A stretch of 64,000 nt of DNA. Source: Luteibacter sp. (GTDB lineage: Bacteria; Pseudomonadota; Gammaproteobacteria; Xanthomonadales; Rhodanobacteraceae). The position numbers and the translations under genes were made by a program. The stretch covers positions 112,673-176,672 of the forward strand of contig NZ_WNDO01000008.1 of the NCBI RefSeq assembly GCF_009912395.1. The letters are read 5' to 3'. The notes under the pieces were generated by a model. It was not told the origin of the DNA. It did not search any database and was given only the letters and a program-made list of their open reading frames with translations. Positions 44,701-53,238 of this stretch are shown here, piece after piece; positions within the stretch are counted from its first letter, which is position 1; each line of letters opens with the position of its first letter.

Positions 44701-47700
44701 ATCGCGAAGGTGGCGGGCTGGGTGAGCGCGGTGGCGCGAAGGGCCTCCTCGTCGCCGTCGAACATCCGCTGACGCAGGTCGAAACCCAGTTCGTCATGCA
44801 GCGCGTTCGCCACCTCATCGAGCGCGGCACGGAACACCGGCTCGGTGGCGTGCAATTCGCGGCCCATGCCGGCGTACTGCGAACCCTGGCCAGGAAAGAG
44901 GAACACCACACCCGGCTGCGGATCGCGGCAGGCATGGCAGATCGCGGCGGCGGCGATATCGCGCAGCTTCGCGACGGCGTACGTCGTGTCGGTGGCGACC
45001 ACATGGCAGCGCTGCATGAAAGCCTTACGCCCGACGGCAAGGGTCCATGCGGCGTCCGCGAGGTTGGCTTCCGGATGCGCGGCGAGGTGGTCGGCCAGTC
45101 GGCCCGCGCTGGCGGCGAGCGCCGAGGGCGAGCGCGCGGACAAGGCCAGGAGTTGGCTGCCGGTCGCCGCGTCCGACGGTGTGCGGCGCGGCGCCTCTTC
45201 AAGGATGACGTGGGCGTTCGTGCCGCCCACCCCGAAGGAGCTGACGCCGGCCAGCAAGGGCGTGCCGGCGGTCTGCCAGGGCCGCAAGGTGTCGTTCACC
45301 ACGAAGGGCGACGTGGCGAGGTCGAGGCGAGGATTCGCGGCGGTGTAGTGCAGCGACGGCGGTAGCCGGCGCTCGGTCATCGCCATGGCGGTCTTGATGA
45401 CACCGGCCGCACCGGCCGCCATCACCAGGTGGCCGACATTGCTCTTGAGCGAGCCGATGGCACAGAAGCCGGTGTCGCCCGTGTATTGGCGGAACGCCTG
45501 GGTGAGCCCTTGCATCTCGATGGGGTCGCCGAGCGGCGTGGCCGTGCCGTGCGCCTCCACATAGGAGATGTCACGCGCATCCACGCCCGCGTCGCGCAGG
45601 GCCATGGTCACCACGGCGGCCTGGCCGGCGGCGTTGGGGGCGGTGAAACTGGCCTTATCGGCGCCGTCGTTGTTCACGGCCACGCCACGGATCACCGCGT
45701 GGATCGTGTCGCCGTCGCGCTCCGCATCGGTCAGGCGCTTGAGCAGTACCACGGCGCCGCCGTCGCTGAAGACGGTACCGCGTGCATCGATGTCGAAGCT
45801 GCGCGTGTGTCCGTCGGGCGATAGCATCGAGCCTTCCTGCGCGACATAGCCGCTGCGCGTCGGGCAGGCGATGGACACGCCACCCGCGAGCGCCATGTCG
45901 CAGCGCCCCGCGCGCAGCGCGTCGAAGGCCTGTGCGATGGCGACCAGCGAAGTGGAGCAGGCCGTGTTGACACTGACCGCGGGGCCAGTGAGGTTGAGCT
46001 TGTGCGCCACGCGGGTGGCGAGGTAGTCCTTCTCGTTGGCGAGCATCACCGGGAACGCGCCCAGGCGATCGATCAGCTCTTGCCGGCCGGCGAGATGGCG
46101 CTGGAAATACGTGGCGTTGTGCATGCCGCCGAACACGCCGACGGGCGCGTCGTGGCGGTCGGGCACATAGCCGCCGCGCTCCATGCACTCCCAGCACAGT
46201 TCGAGAAACAGGCGTTGCTGCGGGTCGGTGAGTTCCGCCTCGCGCGGCGACATGCCGAAGAAGGGCGCGTCGAAATCCTCCACGCCATCAAGGATGCCTC
46301 GTGCGGCGACGTAGCCGGGGTCGTCGCGTTCGCCACCGATGGCCGGATCGAGTTCGTCGGGCGAGAAGAAGCGGATCGACTCGCGCCCGGCGCAGAGGTT
46401 GTCCCAGAACGCTTCCACGTCCGATGCGCCCGGGAAACGACCGGCCATCGCGACGATGGCGACCGGTTCGGCGGTATCGGTCCGGCGGCTAATGACACGC
46501 CCGGCGAAACGGGACGCATCGTCGCGCCCGTCGATGGATGCCGTGACCTGGGCCGGCGTGGCGCCGGCGAAGAAGGCGACGAGCGTGGGGCGAGGGGAGA
46601 GCGTGGCATGAACCTGGGCGATGACGCGTGCCGCCAGCAGCGAATGGCCGCCGAGGTCGAAGAAATTGTCGTCCCGACCGACGCGGTCGAGATCGAGCAC
46701 CTCGGCGAAGATCGCGCAGAGCGCCGTCTCGGTATCGCCCCGCGGCGCGATATAGGGCGCCGCCAGTTCCGGACGTTCGCCGCAGGGATCGGGCAGGGCC
46801 TGGCGATCGAGCTTGCCGTTGGCGTTGAGCGGCAGGCGCTCCATACGTTTCCACGCCGTGGGCAGCATGTAGTCCGGCAGGCGGCTGGCGAGCGCGTCGC
46901 GCAACGCGCGGGCATCGCGATCGGCGACGTACCAGGCGACGAGGCGCTTGCTGCCGGCGCGATCCTCGCGGGCCGCCACGGCGGCGTCGGTGACACCTTC
47001 CAGTGCGCGCAGGGCGAGTTCCACCTCGCCGGTTTCGATGCGGTAGCCACGGATCTTCACCTGACCGTCGATGCGTCCGATGAAATCGAGGTTGCCGTCG
47101 TCGCGAAGGCGTACCAGGTCGCCCGTACGGTAGAGCGTGCCGAGCTTGGACGCCACGAAACGTTCGGCGGTAAGCTCGGGGCGGTTGAGGTAGCCGCGTG
47201 CCACACCCTGGCCGCCGATATACAGCTCGCCCTGCATGGCCGGGTCGCCGTTCGCGTCGAGCACGTGCAGGGAGGTTTCGCCAATGGCCTTGCCGATGGG
47301 AATCGCGTCGTCGCGATCCCAGTGGGTGGGAATCGCGAACGTCGTCGCGAAGGTCGTGCATTCGGTGGGGCCGTAGCCGTTGATGAGCCGCGTGCTGGGA
47401 AGCGCAGCCAGGGCCTTGCGCACGTGCGGGACCGATAGTGCTTCCCCGCCGGTCAGCACGCAGCGCAATCCGGCGAGATGCATCGGGTCGTCGTCGACGA
47501 TGGCGTTGAACAGCGCGGCGGTGAGCCAGGCGTAGTCCGCGCCATGGCGCGCGACCGTGACGGCGATGCCGGCCCCGGTCGGCACGCGTTCGGCGTGGAT
47601 CACGCAGGTGCCACCGTTGAGCATTGGCGCGAAGAGCTCGAGCGTAGAGGCATCGAAGCCGAGCGGCGCGGCATGAAGGAAACGCGGCGCGTCGAAGTCG

Positions 47701-48320
47701 ATGAAGTCCGAATGCAGGACAAGGCGAAGGATCGAGCGATGACGAATCTCGACCCCCTTGGGCACGCCCGTGGAACCGGAGGTATACATCGCATACGCGA
47801 TCGCATCCCCATGCGATTCGACCACACCCCTACCGTCGTTCCTGCGCACGCAGGAACCCAGTGCGATGCGATCGGTTATCGCGACCACGCCCCCTACAAA
47901 AAGCCGATGAGACGCTATCGCCCCTTCGAACACTGGGGCGCTGGGTTCCTGCGTACGCAGGAACGACGGGGTGGTGAGGGCGATCGGCACCCCCGCATCC
48001 TGCAGTGCGAAAGCGATACGTTCGTCGGGCCAACTCACGTCCAGCGGCAGGTAGGCCGCCCCCGCCTTCAGTGTGCCGAGGATCGCGACCACGGCGTCCA
48101 CCGAGCGGTCCATCAGCAAGCCGACGTAGTCGCCAGGCTTGACGCCGTGGGCGAGCAGGGCACCCGCCAGGGCATCGCTGCGGGCGTCCAGCTCGGCATA
48201 CGTAAGCGACGCATCGTCATCGACCAGGGCGACCTGATGGGCACACGCGGCGGCAACACGCGAAAATCGCGCATGTACCGACACATCCGCCAGGGGATCG
48301 AACGCGATTCGCCTTGTCAT
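41739..48320 (-). CDS. Hybrid synthase A-T-KS-AT-ACP-aminotransferase
   Basis: 2193 residues. ATG 48320 is chosen over an ATG 48 nt upstream because only it has GGGGAG at proper spacing. Domains are: A (YTSGSTGVPKG at ~175, INGYGPTECTT at ~310, NANGKLDRQAL at ~480); T (FFDLGGHSLL at ~555); KS (NTACSTSLVA at ~785, EAHGTATPLGD at ~925, SNVGHL at ~960); AT (GHSIGE at ~1227, HAFH at ~1322, indicating malonyl-CoA); ACP (LGLDSLALT at ~1550); and a PLP aminotransferase (LIFDEVVTGFR, then SYGKVVGGGFP with the PLP Lys at ~1975). There is no KR or DH. The A-domain code read by hand, DALWLGGTFK, is near Val-type codes. The layout recalls McyE and iturin-type beta-amino acid assembly. A palindromic element lies inside the A domain. 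Confidence 0.93.
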   Translation of the reverse strand: MTRRIAFDPLADVSVHARFSRVAAACAHQVALVDDDASLTYAELDARSDALAGALLAHGVKPGDYVGLLMDRSVDAVVAILGTLKAGAAYLPLDVSWPDERIAFALQDAGVPIALTTPSFLRTQEPSAPVFEGAIASHRLFVGGVVAITDRIALGSCVRRNDGRGVVESHGDAIAYAMYTSGSTGVPKGVEIRHRSILRLVLHSDFIDFDAPRFLHAAPLGFDASTLELFAPMLNGGTCVIHAERVPTGAGIAVTVARHGADYAWLTAALFNAIVDDDPMHLAGLRCVLTGGEALSVPHVRKALAALPSTRLINGYGPTECTTFATTFAIPTHWDRDDAIPIGKAIGETSLHVLDANGDPAMQGELYIGGQGVARGYLNRPELTAERFVASKLGTLYRTGDLVRLRDDGNLDFIGRIDGQVKIRGYRIETGEVELALRALEGVTDAAVAAREDRAGSKRLVAWYVADRDARALRDALASRLPDYMLPTAWKRMERLPLNANGKLDRQALPDPCGERPELAAPYIAPRGDTETALCAIFAEVLDLDRVGRDDNFFDLGGHSLLAARVIAQVHATLSPRPTLVAFFAGATPAQVTASIDGRDDASRFAGRVISRRTDTAEPVAIVAMAGRFPGASDVEAFWDNLCAGRESIRFFSPDELDPAIGGERDDPGYVAARGILDGVEDFDAPFFGMSPREAELTDPQQRLFLELCWECMERGGYVPDRHDAPVGVFGGMHNATYFQRHLAGRQELIDRLGAFPVMLANEKDYLATRVAHKLNLTGPAVSVNTACSTSLVAIAQAFDALRAGRCDMALAGGVSIACPTRSGYVAQEGSMLSPDGHTRSFDIDARGTVFSDGGAVVLLKRLTDAERDGDTIHAVIRGVAVNNDGADKASFTAPNAAGQAAVVTMALRDAGVDARDISYVEAHGTATPLGDPIEMQGLTQAFRQYTGDTGFCAIGSLKSNVGHLVMAAGAAGVIKTAMAMTERRLPPSLHYTAANPRLDLATSPFVVNDTLRPWQTAGTPLLAGVSSFGVGGTNAHVILEEAPRRTPSDAATGSQLLALSARSPSALAASAGRLADHLAAHPEANLADAAWTLAVGRKAFMQRCHVVATDTTYAVAKLRDIAAAAICHACRDPQPGVVFLFPGQGSQYAGMGRELHATEPVFRAALDEVANALHDELGFDLRQRMFDGDEEALRATALTQPATFAMEYALARLWMALGVRPVAMIGHSIGEFAAAAIAGTMSVADAARLVARRGRLMQGLPSGAMLSVRLGAAELRARLPESLSLAAENAPNASVVAGTHDAIDAFRATLEADGVACRELHTSHAFHSSMMEPVLDAFRAEVARVALSAPAIAIVSTATGRPLTADKATSPDYWTSHLRHTVRFSPALLHALEEGSHAFLEVGPRTALMQLARQHAQSRGRGVVASLSADAAGERAAWLDAAGALWSAGVDLDLAALNQRGNRRRVRLPTYPFERKRHWIDARPPASVTAIASALPAPPSVAPDVPEYPMPNETSPRSRRLVGELVALFEDVSGNDLAGANAAASFVELGLDSLALTQVALQLQKTYGLKIAFRELMDGCGSFDALAGHIDRLLPAEQAPVPTAPTPVALPTGSLVQDVIAQQMQIMQAQLALLAGGSATGSPTRSAPTPPLPEGWERTVSAMGARDDTATEETSLAHTTYDVKKAFGAIARIHTGGTELTARQRTRLDAFMRRYIERTKASKAYTTEHRDHLADPRVVNGFRPLLKEIVYQIVVERSKGSKVWDIDGNEYVDALNGFGMNLFGWQPDFILDAVRSQLDAGYEIGPQHPLAGIVAKQVCDLTGFDRAALCNTGSEAVMGCVRVARTVTGRETLVIFTGSYHGIFDEVIVRGTKKLTSVPAAPGILRNTAEHVLVLEYGTPESLAIIRERAHEIAAVLVEPVQSRRPDFQLVEFLRELRAITEEAGSLLIFDEVVTGFRAHPRGAQAVLGIDVDMASYGKVVGGGFPIGVIAGKRRFMDALDGGDWRFGDDSTPTVGVTYFAGTFVRHPLALAAAHAVLSHLQAQGPALQEALGDRVTAMAAELNAFCAEVGAPIRIVHFASVWKTQFTEDHPLQDLLFAMMRSRGIHILDNFPCFFTTAHDAADFAAIVAAFRDSVLELQEAGFLPRRLEAPRFDAAAPPMPGARLGKDPDGQPAWFVPHPDTPGKYLRVSA
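47835..47967. repeat. 133-bp palindromic mobile repeat inside the adenylation domain
   Basis: The ends are near-perfect inverted repeats (26 of 27): GTCGTTCCTGCGCACGCAGG at the left, then AACCCAG, and its complement with one change at the right. The arms fold as hairpins, and the middle has ATCGGTTATCGCG and AAAAAGCCGATGAG, as in the array at 25152-25621. It is read through in frame and encodes about 45 extra residues (beginning PSFLRTQEPS and ending CVRRNDGRG) between core motifs A2 and A3. Confidence 0.92.
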
Positions 48321-48652
48321 GACGACACTCCCCAGACCCGCGTGAGACGAAACGGCGGCATAGGCCATATGGCCAGTGGGGTGTCGCGGGGCGCCTCTAG
48401 CTCGCCTACCGGAACCCGATTCCTTTCGTGCTGCGTCATCCCGTCGATCACCAGGCGATCCCCCGTCACGCGCCGGGGCATCCAGAACGCCCCGCGCCGC
48501 ATGGATCCTTTATAGACGGGGGCACCTTCTCGGCATATACGACAGGCGCGCTAGCCGACCTGGGCGGAGGGACTATCCTGCATCGGGGGGCTTGCGGCGT
48601 CCGATGTCCGATCACTCGCTTTCGTAGGAGCGCGCTTAAGCGCCGCGTGCTT
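48321..48652. other. Gap upstream of the synthase operon, with a REP singlet
   Basis: This 332-nt gap should carry the promoter of the 22.7-kb synthase/glycan operon on the minus strand. It includes 48 nt downstream of an unused ATG at 48368. I see no convincing -10/-35 pair, operator or riboswitch. At 48623-48646 a single REP unit (GTAGGAGCGCGCTTAAGCGC) sits just after the stop of nothing and before the 676-aa Ig-repeat gene's 3' end. No coding is evident. Confidence 0.5.
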
Positions 48653-50683
48653 TCATTCGAAGCCGATATCGTCGTACATCACAGCGACGAGCGTATTGCC
48701 GGTGTTGTGGATGACCCTCAGATGCGAGAGGTACTCGGTGTCCTTGGGAAGCGTATTGCCCTCGAAGGCGACTACCGTTGCGGCAGGGCCGATATTCAGT
48801 TGCTTCGAGACGGTGCGCACGGTGAGGTCGATCGTGTTGATGTACGTCAACTCGACCGTCGCTGTATGTGCGGACATTCCCGTACTACGCATGCGCATCG
48901 AGATCCGGCTTCGCGGACGAACGCCTGCACGCGGGGTCAGGTAGTGGGTGCGCCCCTCGGGGGTCATGCGTATCGAAAGGCAGGCGCCGCGGGAGGTTTC
49001 GGGATCCACGATCACGGCGATGTCGCCACCCGGTGCGGAGATGCTCCAGCGTTCGAATTCGAAGGTTTCGCCATGCTCGCCCGGTGGCAAGTCGTTGAAC
49101 GTTTCGACGGTGCGTTCGGTGATATCACGCCATGGTAGCCCTGTCTCGCAAATGAGATTGTCGAACTTCGCCGCCCGATTCCCCGACGTCGAGAGCTCAA
49201 TCGCTGCGATGAAACGGCCTTGTTCGGCGTCTTCGAGACGTACCTGGCTGATCTTCTCCACGTGCTTGTCGATAATGACGTTGTCAAATCGATCGTATGC
49301 CTTGATCTGGGCTGGAAAGGCCGTACTGTCGGGGCCAACGGCAAGTCGTACCCGCACAGCCGGCCGATCCAGGCTGAGCCGTGTCTTCGCACCCGATGCC
49401 GCTGCAATGGAGGCGAAGGAACCGGTGAAGTAAGGTGCATCCGTACTGGCAGCGGTGGCAAGGGTGAGTTGCCCCGCCTCCTGCACAACATTCATGAAGC
49501 GTAGGCGCAACGAGGCCCCGGGACGAAGACTGGTGAGCCCGTCGAACGTTTCGAACTCGACCGCGCGCCCCAGGCCCACCGTATCTGCCACAAAGGTATA
49601 GATTCGCTCGGGGAAGGTTGCCGCGTCGGTTTTTCCTGTCCCCGTCAGATCCACATGGCAGGATAGTTTCAGCACGCCGCCATCCCGCCAGGAGGGCAGG
49701 GCGGACAGTGGGATTGCCGTGGTAAAGCCCGTTGCGAGCATGGGGGATGTCACTTCGATGCCATCGGCTATCGTTACGGTGGCGTCGCCCTCGTCAACGG
49801 GCCCGGATAGCGAAGCCCACACCATTTGGCCTGCTGCGATGCCGGGCCATGGTGGAATATGCAACGGCAGCTCATGTTCGAAGTCCGTCTTGCGAATCAC
49901 ACCTGCCATGGCACCGGGTATGTCCGGCGTCGGCATGAATGCAGAGCCACCCAGCACAGGAAAGCTGCGCCAGGACGATTCGATGCGTTTCAGCAGCAGT
50001 CCTTCTGACGCATATATGTCCACGGCGTACTTGAGGTGGAGCGATCGCCCTTGCAGGCGAAGCAAGGCGGCCAGGGGGATCATACCCGTTGCTGGAAGGT
50101 CGGCACTGGCGTAGGTTTCGTCCCAGCCCCGGCAGCGATCGTCCGCCGAATCGCTGCTCTCCCAAAAGAAAGTTACTCGGCTGGCTGGCGGCATCAGATC
50201 GGGTTGGCGGGGGGCTTTGATGTCAATGCCGCGTCGTGAAATATCTAAATGAATACCATCGTCATCGGCGTCAGGTATCTCGGGCGACAGGAGCGTCGTG
50301 CACGTATTCACCTCGAGTTGGCGCCACGGCGAGCTTTTCCACAGCGCATCGGGCGACAGGGTGTCGAAACCAACCTGCACCTTCCCTGTGCGCAGGTTGG
50401 CTTCGACGAGCGGAACAATGAAATTCATCGTTTCGTTGTCGCGCTCCACTCTTTGCCATGCTGTCTGGTAAGGCGGCGTGGGTGATGTGCCATCACCCAC
50501 GCCGAGCCAGACGATTTGGACCAGCGTGCCTCGTGGCCGGCCCTCGCCTTCCACTAGCACGGGGATGTCCTGTCCCTCCAGTGTATCGAGCTGGAGCCGG
50601 GTACCGTCGTCGTCGACGGTACCCGAGACCCATGGCGAAACGTACTGGTCGATCGCTTGATTCATGAAGAATGCCCGAGTCAC
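48653..50683 (-). CDS. Ig-like repeat protein with C-terminal FYDD-type domain (676 aa)
   Basis: Last gene of the right array. It starts at GTG 50683, overlapping the upstream stop (GTGA); ATG 50665 (MNQAIDQYVSPWV) is an alternative. Three or four Ig-like units (SPWVSGTVDDDGTRL, TVTIADGIEVTSP, VLKLSCHVDL) precede a beta-rich middle domain. A ~170-residue C-terminal domain (TVETFNDLPPGEHGETFEF, LSIRMTPEGRTHYLTP, then TEYLSHLRVIHN) ends VAVMYDDIGFE. This C-terminal domain is shared with the next three genes upstream. No signal peptide is seen. Function unknown; it may bind a ligand or pack in an assembly. Confidence 0.72.
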   Translation of the reverse strand: MTRAFFMNQAIDQYVSPWVSGTVDDDGTRLQLDTLEGQDIPVLVEGEGRPRGTLVQIVWLGVGDGTSPTPPYQTAWQRVERDNETMNFIVPLVEANLRTGKVQVGFDTLSPDALWKSSPWRQLEVNTCTTLLSPEIPDADDDGIHLDISRRGIDIKAPRQPDLMPPASRVTFFWESSDSADDRCRGWDETYASADLPATGMIPLAALLRLQGRSLHLKYAVDIYASEGLLLKRIESSWRSFPVLGGSAFMPTPDIPGAMAGVIRKTDFEHELPLHIPPWPGIAAGQMVWASLSGPVDEGDATVTIADGIEVTSPMLATGFTTAIPLSALPSWRDGGVLKLSCHVDLTGTGKTDAATFPERIYTFVADTVGLGRAVEFETFDGLTSLRPGASLRLRFMNVVQEAGQLTLATAASTDAPYFTGSFASIAAASGAKTRLSLDRPAVRVRLAVGPDSTAFPAQIKAYDRFDNVIIDKHVEKISQVRLEDAEQGRFIAAIELSTSGNRAAKFDNLICETGLPWRDITERTVETFNDLPPGEHGETFEFERWSISAPGGDIAVIVDPETSRGACLSIRMTPEGRTHYLTPRAGVRPRSRISMRMRSTGMSAHTATVELTYINTIDLTVRTVSKQLNIGPAATVVAFEGNTLPKDTEYLSHLRVIHNTGNTLVAVMYDDIGFE

Positions 50684-53220
50684 TCAAAGGTGATGTCATC
50701 GTAGAACACGGTGGTGATTAGCGCGGCATTGTTGTTGACGACCCGGATGTGCGATACATACTCCGTATCTTTCGCGACATCGTTCACAGCGTCGAAGACC
50801 ACACGCTGGGCAGATTGGCTCAGGGTGATATTTTTCTGCACGGTGCGATCGGTCTGGTCCTGATGGTTGATGTAGGTGAGGTACACAACGGCAGTGTGGG
50901 TGGTCGTGGAACTGCTTCGCATGTACAGGGATGTGCGAATTCGAGGGCAAACCGCATATTGTGGAGTGAGGTAGTGACTGCGACCGTCTGGGCTCATGTG
51001 GATAGCGAGCACTTGACGACTCATGCCGCCAGGAGCCAATTCAATCGCGATCTCGCCGCCGCTGGCGGTGATATGCCAGTTGTCGAACTCGTAATGGGTG
51101 CCCTTGAACCCGAGGGGAAGTTCATCGAATGTTTCCGTGAACGGCGTCCGTCTTACATCCCAAGGGTTGCCGGTAGTGATCAACATATTGTCGAAACGCG
51201 CCTGCTGGGATGCCTGTGAAACGACCTCGAGTGACTTGATTCGACGCGCGCCGATAGCATTGAACGTCGCGAATTTGGCCTGTCCGACGGAGTCGCGGCC
51301 AATGACCTCCCTTTGGCTATCGTATGCGATGACGTTTACCGGGAAATTGGCATTGCCTGCCATAACACCCAGCCGAACACGTTCGGCTGAGTGGTCGAGT
51401 TCGATTTCTGCAGTGACACTGGCGCCATTTTCGTTGAGCAGGGCATATCGACCGGTTAGATATGGTCGCTGAGGCGATGGATTGCCTGACGAGGCACTCT
51501 GAAGGCGACCGCCCATCGCCCTGATCGTGGCGAAACGCATCCGGTAGATCTCGCCGTTCGGAATGACGGCCGTCGGATCTTCGAACTCCTCCAGCTCGTA
51601 CATGCGCCCCGTGATGGCGTCACTGCCGACGAGCAGCTTGTAGGTGGTCGTCGGGAAGATCAACGCGCCCGCTTCCGCACCACCGCTGAAGTTCACCTTG
51701 CAAGTGATGGTGATGTTCGTCGCATTGTCCCAACCCGTCAGCGTATCGCGTGGAATGGCGACTTGCGGTCCCGTGCCCATCATCGGGTCGGTCACCTTCT
51801 CGCCGCTCCATATGATCAACTGCGCGGGCTGGCCGTCCTTGGTACCGTCGATACGTAGCCATACTGTCTGGTTGGTGCCCATCAGGCTCCAGGGATCGAC
51901 CAGAAGGACGGGGTCGCCTGCGAAGCTGCCCAGATCCAGCACCTTCGTGTCCATGTCGGCGCGGTCGATGCGCGGCTGGGGCAACTCTTGCTCGCTCAAC
52001 ATCTGGACCTTGATCTCGAGCCACTCGGAGGCCTCGAGGAGGCTGCTGCGGCGGCTGCCACGCTGGACGGTGTAGCCAACCTGCACCGTTTGGCCCATAT
52101 GGGCACCGACCATCCCGGCAGGGATCACCACGTCAAGCGGGCGCTTGCCGCTGACCGGCGCGCTGGTGTAGTCGCCGAACGTGACCGTGACTTGGTCCGT
52201 GGCGACGAGGTCGGCGTCGATCCGCACGGTGGCGCCATTCCGCGCCTGGATCGGATGCAGGTTGCCTTGGCCGTCGGCTTCCAGCACTCGTGGCTTGGGA
52301 AACACCGCTTCGGCAACGATGGCGAAATCCACCCAGTCGGATTCATAGTGTTCCTCCGGGCGGCCCCGGGCCGACGTATCGACGGTGTACCGGATGGCGA
52401 CCTGGCCGACAATGCGCTGCAGGTCGGCCTTCGGCAGTTTGACCTCGGTAGCCGTATGGCCGTTGTCGTAGCCGGTCTCCCAACCTCGCACGGGAGAATT
52501 ATTGGTATCGCGACCCTCCCATTCGAAGCGGATCGTGGAGCCGGCGGGGATGAGGGTCTGGTGCGGCGCCGAAAGGGTTGCACCGGCGGCGGGTACGTCG
52601 GACAGGCGGATCTGGCCGTCGACGGCTTCCTTGACCTGGACGGCCTGCGGTTTGAGCGAGGCTTCGAATTGCAGTTCGTAGACAGGGGAGCGCTCCCCTG
52701 CGTCGGCCAGCTCATAATCGATCAAGACAGTGCCGGCGCGATCGTTGGCTTCGTTGTTGGGAATGTCGAAGACCAGCGTCTGGCCCGCGCGGGTGACTTC
52801 CTTCCACGCGGTTTCGTACGGCGGGGTGGCCAGCGTGGACCGGCTGCGCAGTCGTACACGGATATGCTCGCCGACCGCACCCTGATGCGCATAGACCTCG
52901 ACTTCGACGGGTTGGCCCTTCAGGTCGCCGATGCGCAGCACCTTTCCTGCGTCGTCCACGGTCCCCCTGACCCACGGTGGCTCGCGGTCGGCCAACGGTG
53001 CTTCGCCCGAGCCCTCTTGGATGCTTGCTCCCGCCTGGCCGTGCCGGCGATGCCGGTGGGGATGCGCTCGACGCCCGTCGAGCAGCGCTTCGCAGCAACG
53101 GGTGAGCCGATCCAGGGCTCCGCCATGCTCGCTGTCACGGTGCGATGAGTCCGGATGTGCATGACGGGTTTCGCCGCCATAGCAGCCGTCGTGGGAAGTG
53201 TCGCGGTGTTCCTTGCTCAT
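50680..53220 (-). CDS. Ig-like repeat protein with His-rich N-terminus (846 aa)
   Basis: The first ~70 residues are unusual: rich in His, Arg, Asp and Gly (HRDTSHDGCYGGETRHAHPD, later RRAHPHRHRRHG), possibly metal-binding or disordered. Four ~110-aa Ig-like units follow in the same order as in the 941-aa paralogue: PPWVRGTVDDAG, AVQVKEAVDGQIRLSDV, FPKPRVLEADGQG and LPQPRIDRADMD. Next come a beta domain (ELEEFEDPTAVIPNGE) and the C-terminal domain ending TVFYDDITFE. The start is 18 nt from the end of the upstream gene's neighbour, with an AAGGAGAATCACC ribosome site. No signal peptide is seen. Confidence 0.73.
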   Translation of the reverse strand: MSKEHRDTSHDGCYGGETRHAHPDSSHRDSEHGGALDRLTRCCEALLDGRRAHPHRHRRHGQAGASIQEGSGEAPLADREPPWVRGTVDDAGKVLRIGDLKGQPVEVEVYAHQGAVGEHIRVRLRSRSTLATPPYETAWKEVTRAGQTLVFDIPNNEANDRAGTVLIDYELADAGERSPVYELQFEASLKPQAVQVKEAVDGQIRLSDVPAAGATLSAPHQTLIPAGSTIRFEWEGRDTNNSPVRGWETGYDNGHTATEVKLPKADLQRIVGQVAIRYTVDTSARGRPEEHYESDWVDFAIVAEAVFPKPRVLEADGQGNLHPIQARNGATVRIDADLVATDQVTVTFGDYTSAPVSGKRPLDVVIPAGMVGAHMGQTVQVGYTVQRGSRRSSLLEASEWLEIKVQMLSEQELPQPRIDRADMDTKVLDLGSFAGDPVLLVDPWSLMGTNQTVWLRIDGTKDGQPAQLIIWSGEKVTDPMMGTGPQVAIPRDTLTGWDNATNITITCKVNFSGGAEAGALIFPTTTYKLLVGSDAITGRMYELEEFEDPTAVIPNGEIYRMRFATIRAMGGRLQSASSGNPSPQRPYLTGRYALLNENGASVTAEIELDHSAERVRLGVMAGNANFPVNVIAYDSQREVIGRDSVGQAKFATFNAIGARRIKSLEVVSQASQQARFDNMLITTGNPWDVRRTPFTETFDELPLGFKGTHYEFDNWHITASGGEIAIELAPGGMSRQVLAIHMSPDGRSHYLTPQYAVCPRIRTSLYMRSSSTTTHTAVVYLTYINHQDQTDRTVQKNITLSQSAQRVVFDAVNDVAKDTEYVSHIRVVNNNAALITTVFYDDITFE

Positions 53221-53238
53221 GGTGATTCTCCTTGGCGA

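Noticed and set aside
48321..48368. ATG 48368 as the start of the hybrid synthase
   Set aside because: There is no ribosome site before it, while ATG 48320 has GGGGAG at good spacing and the extra residues are unlike any A domain.
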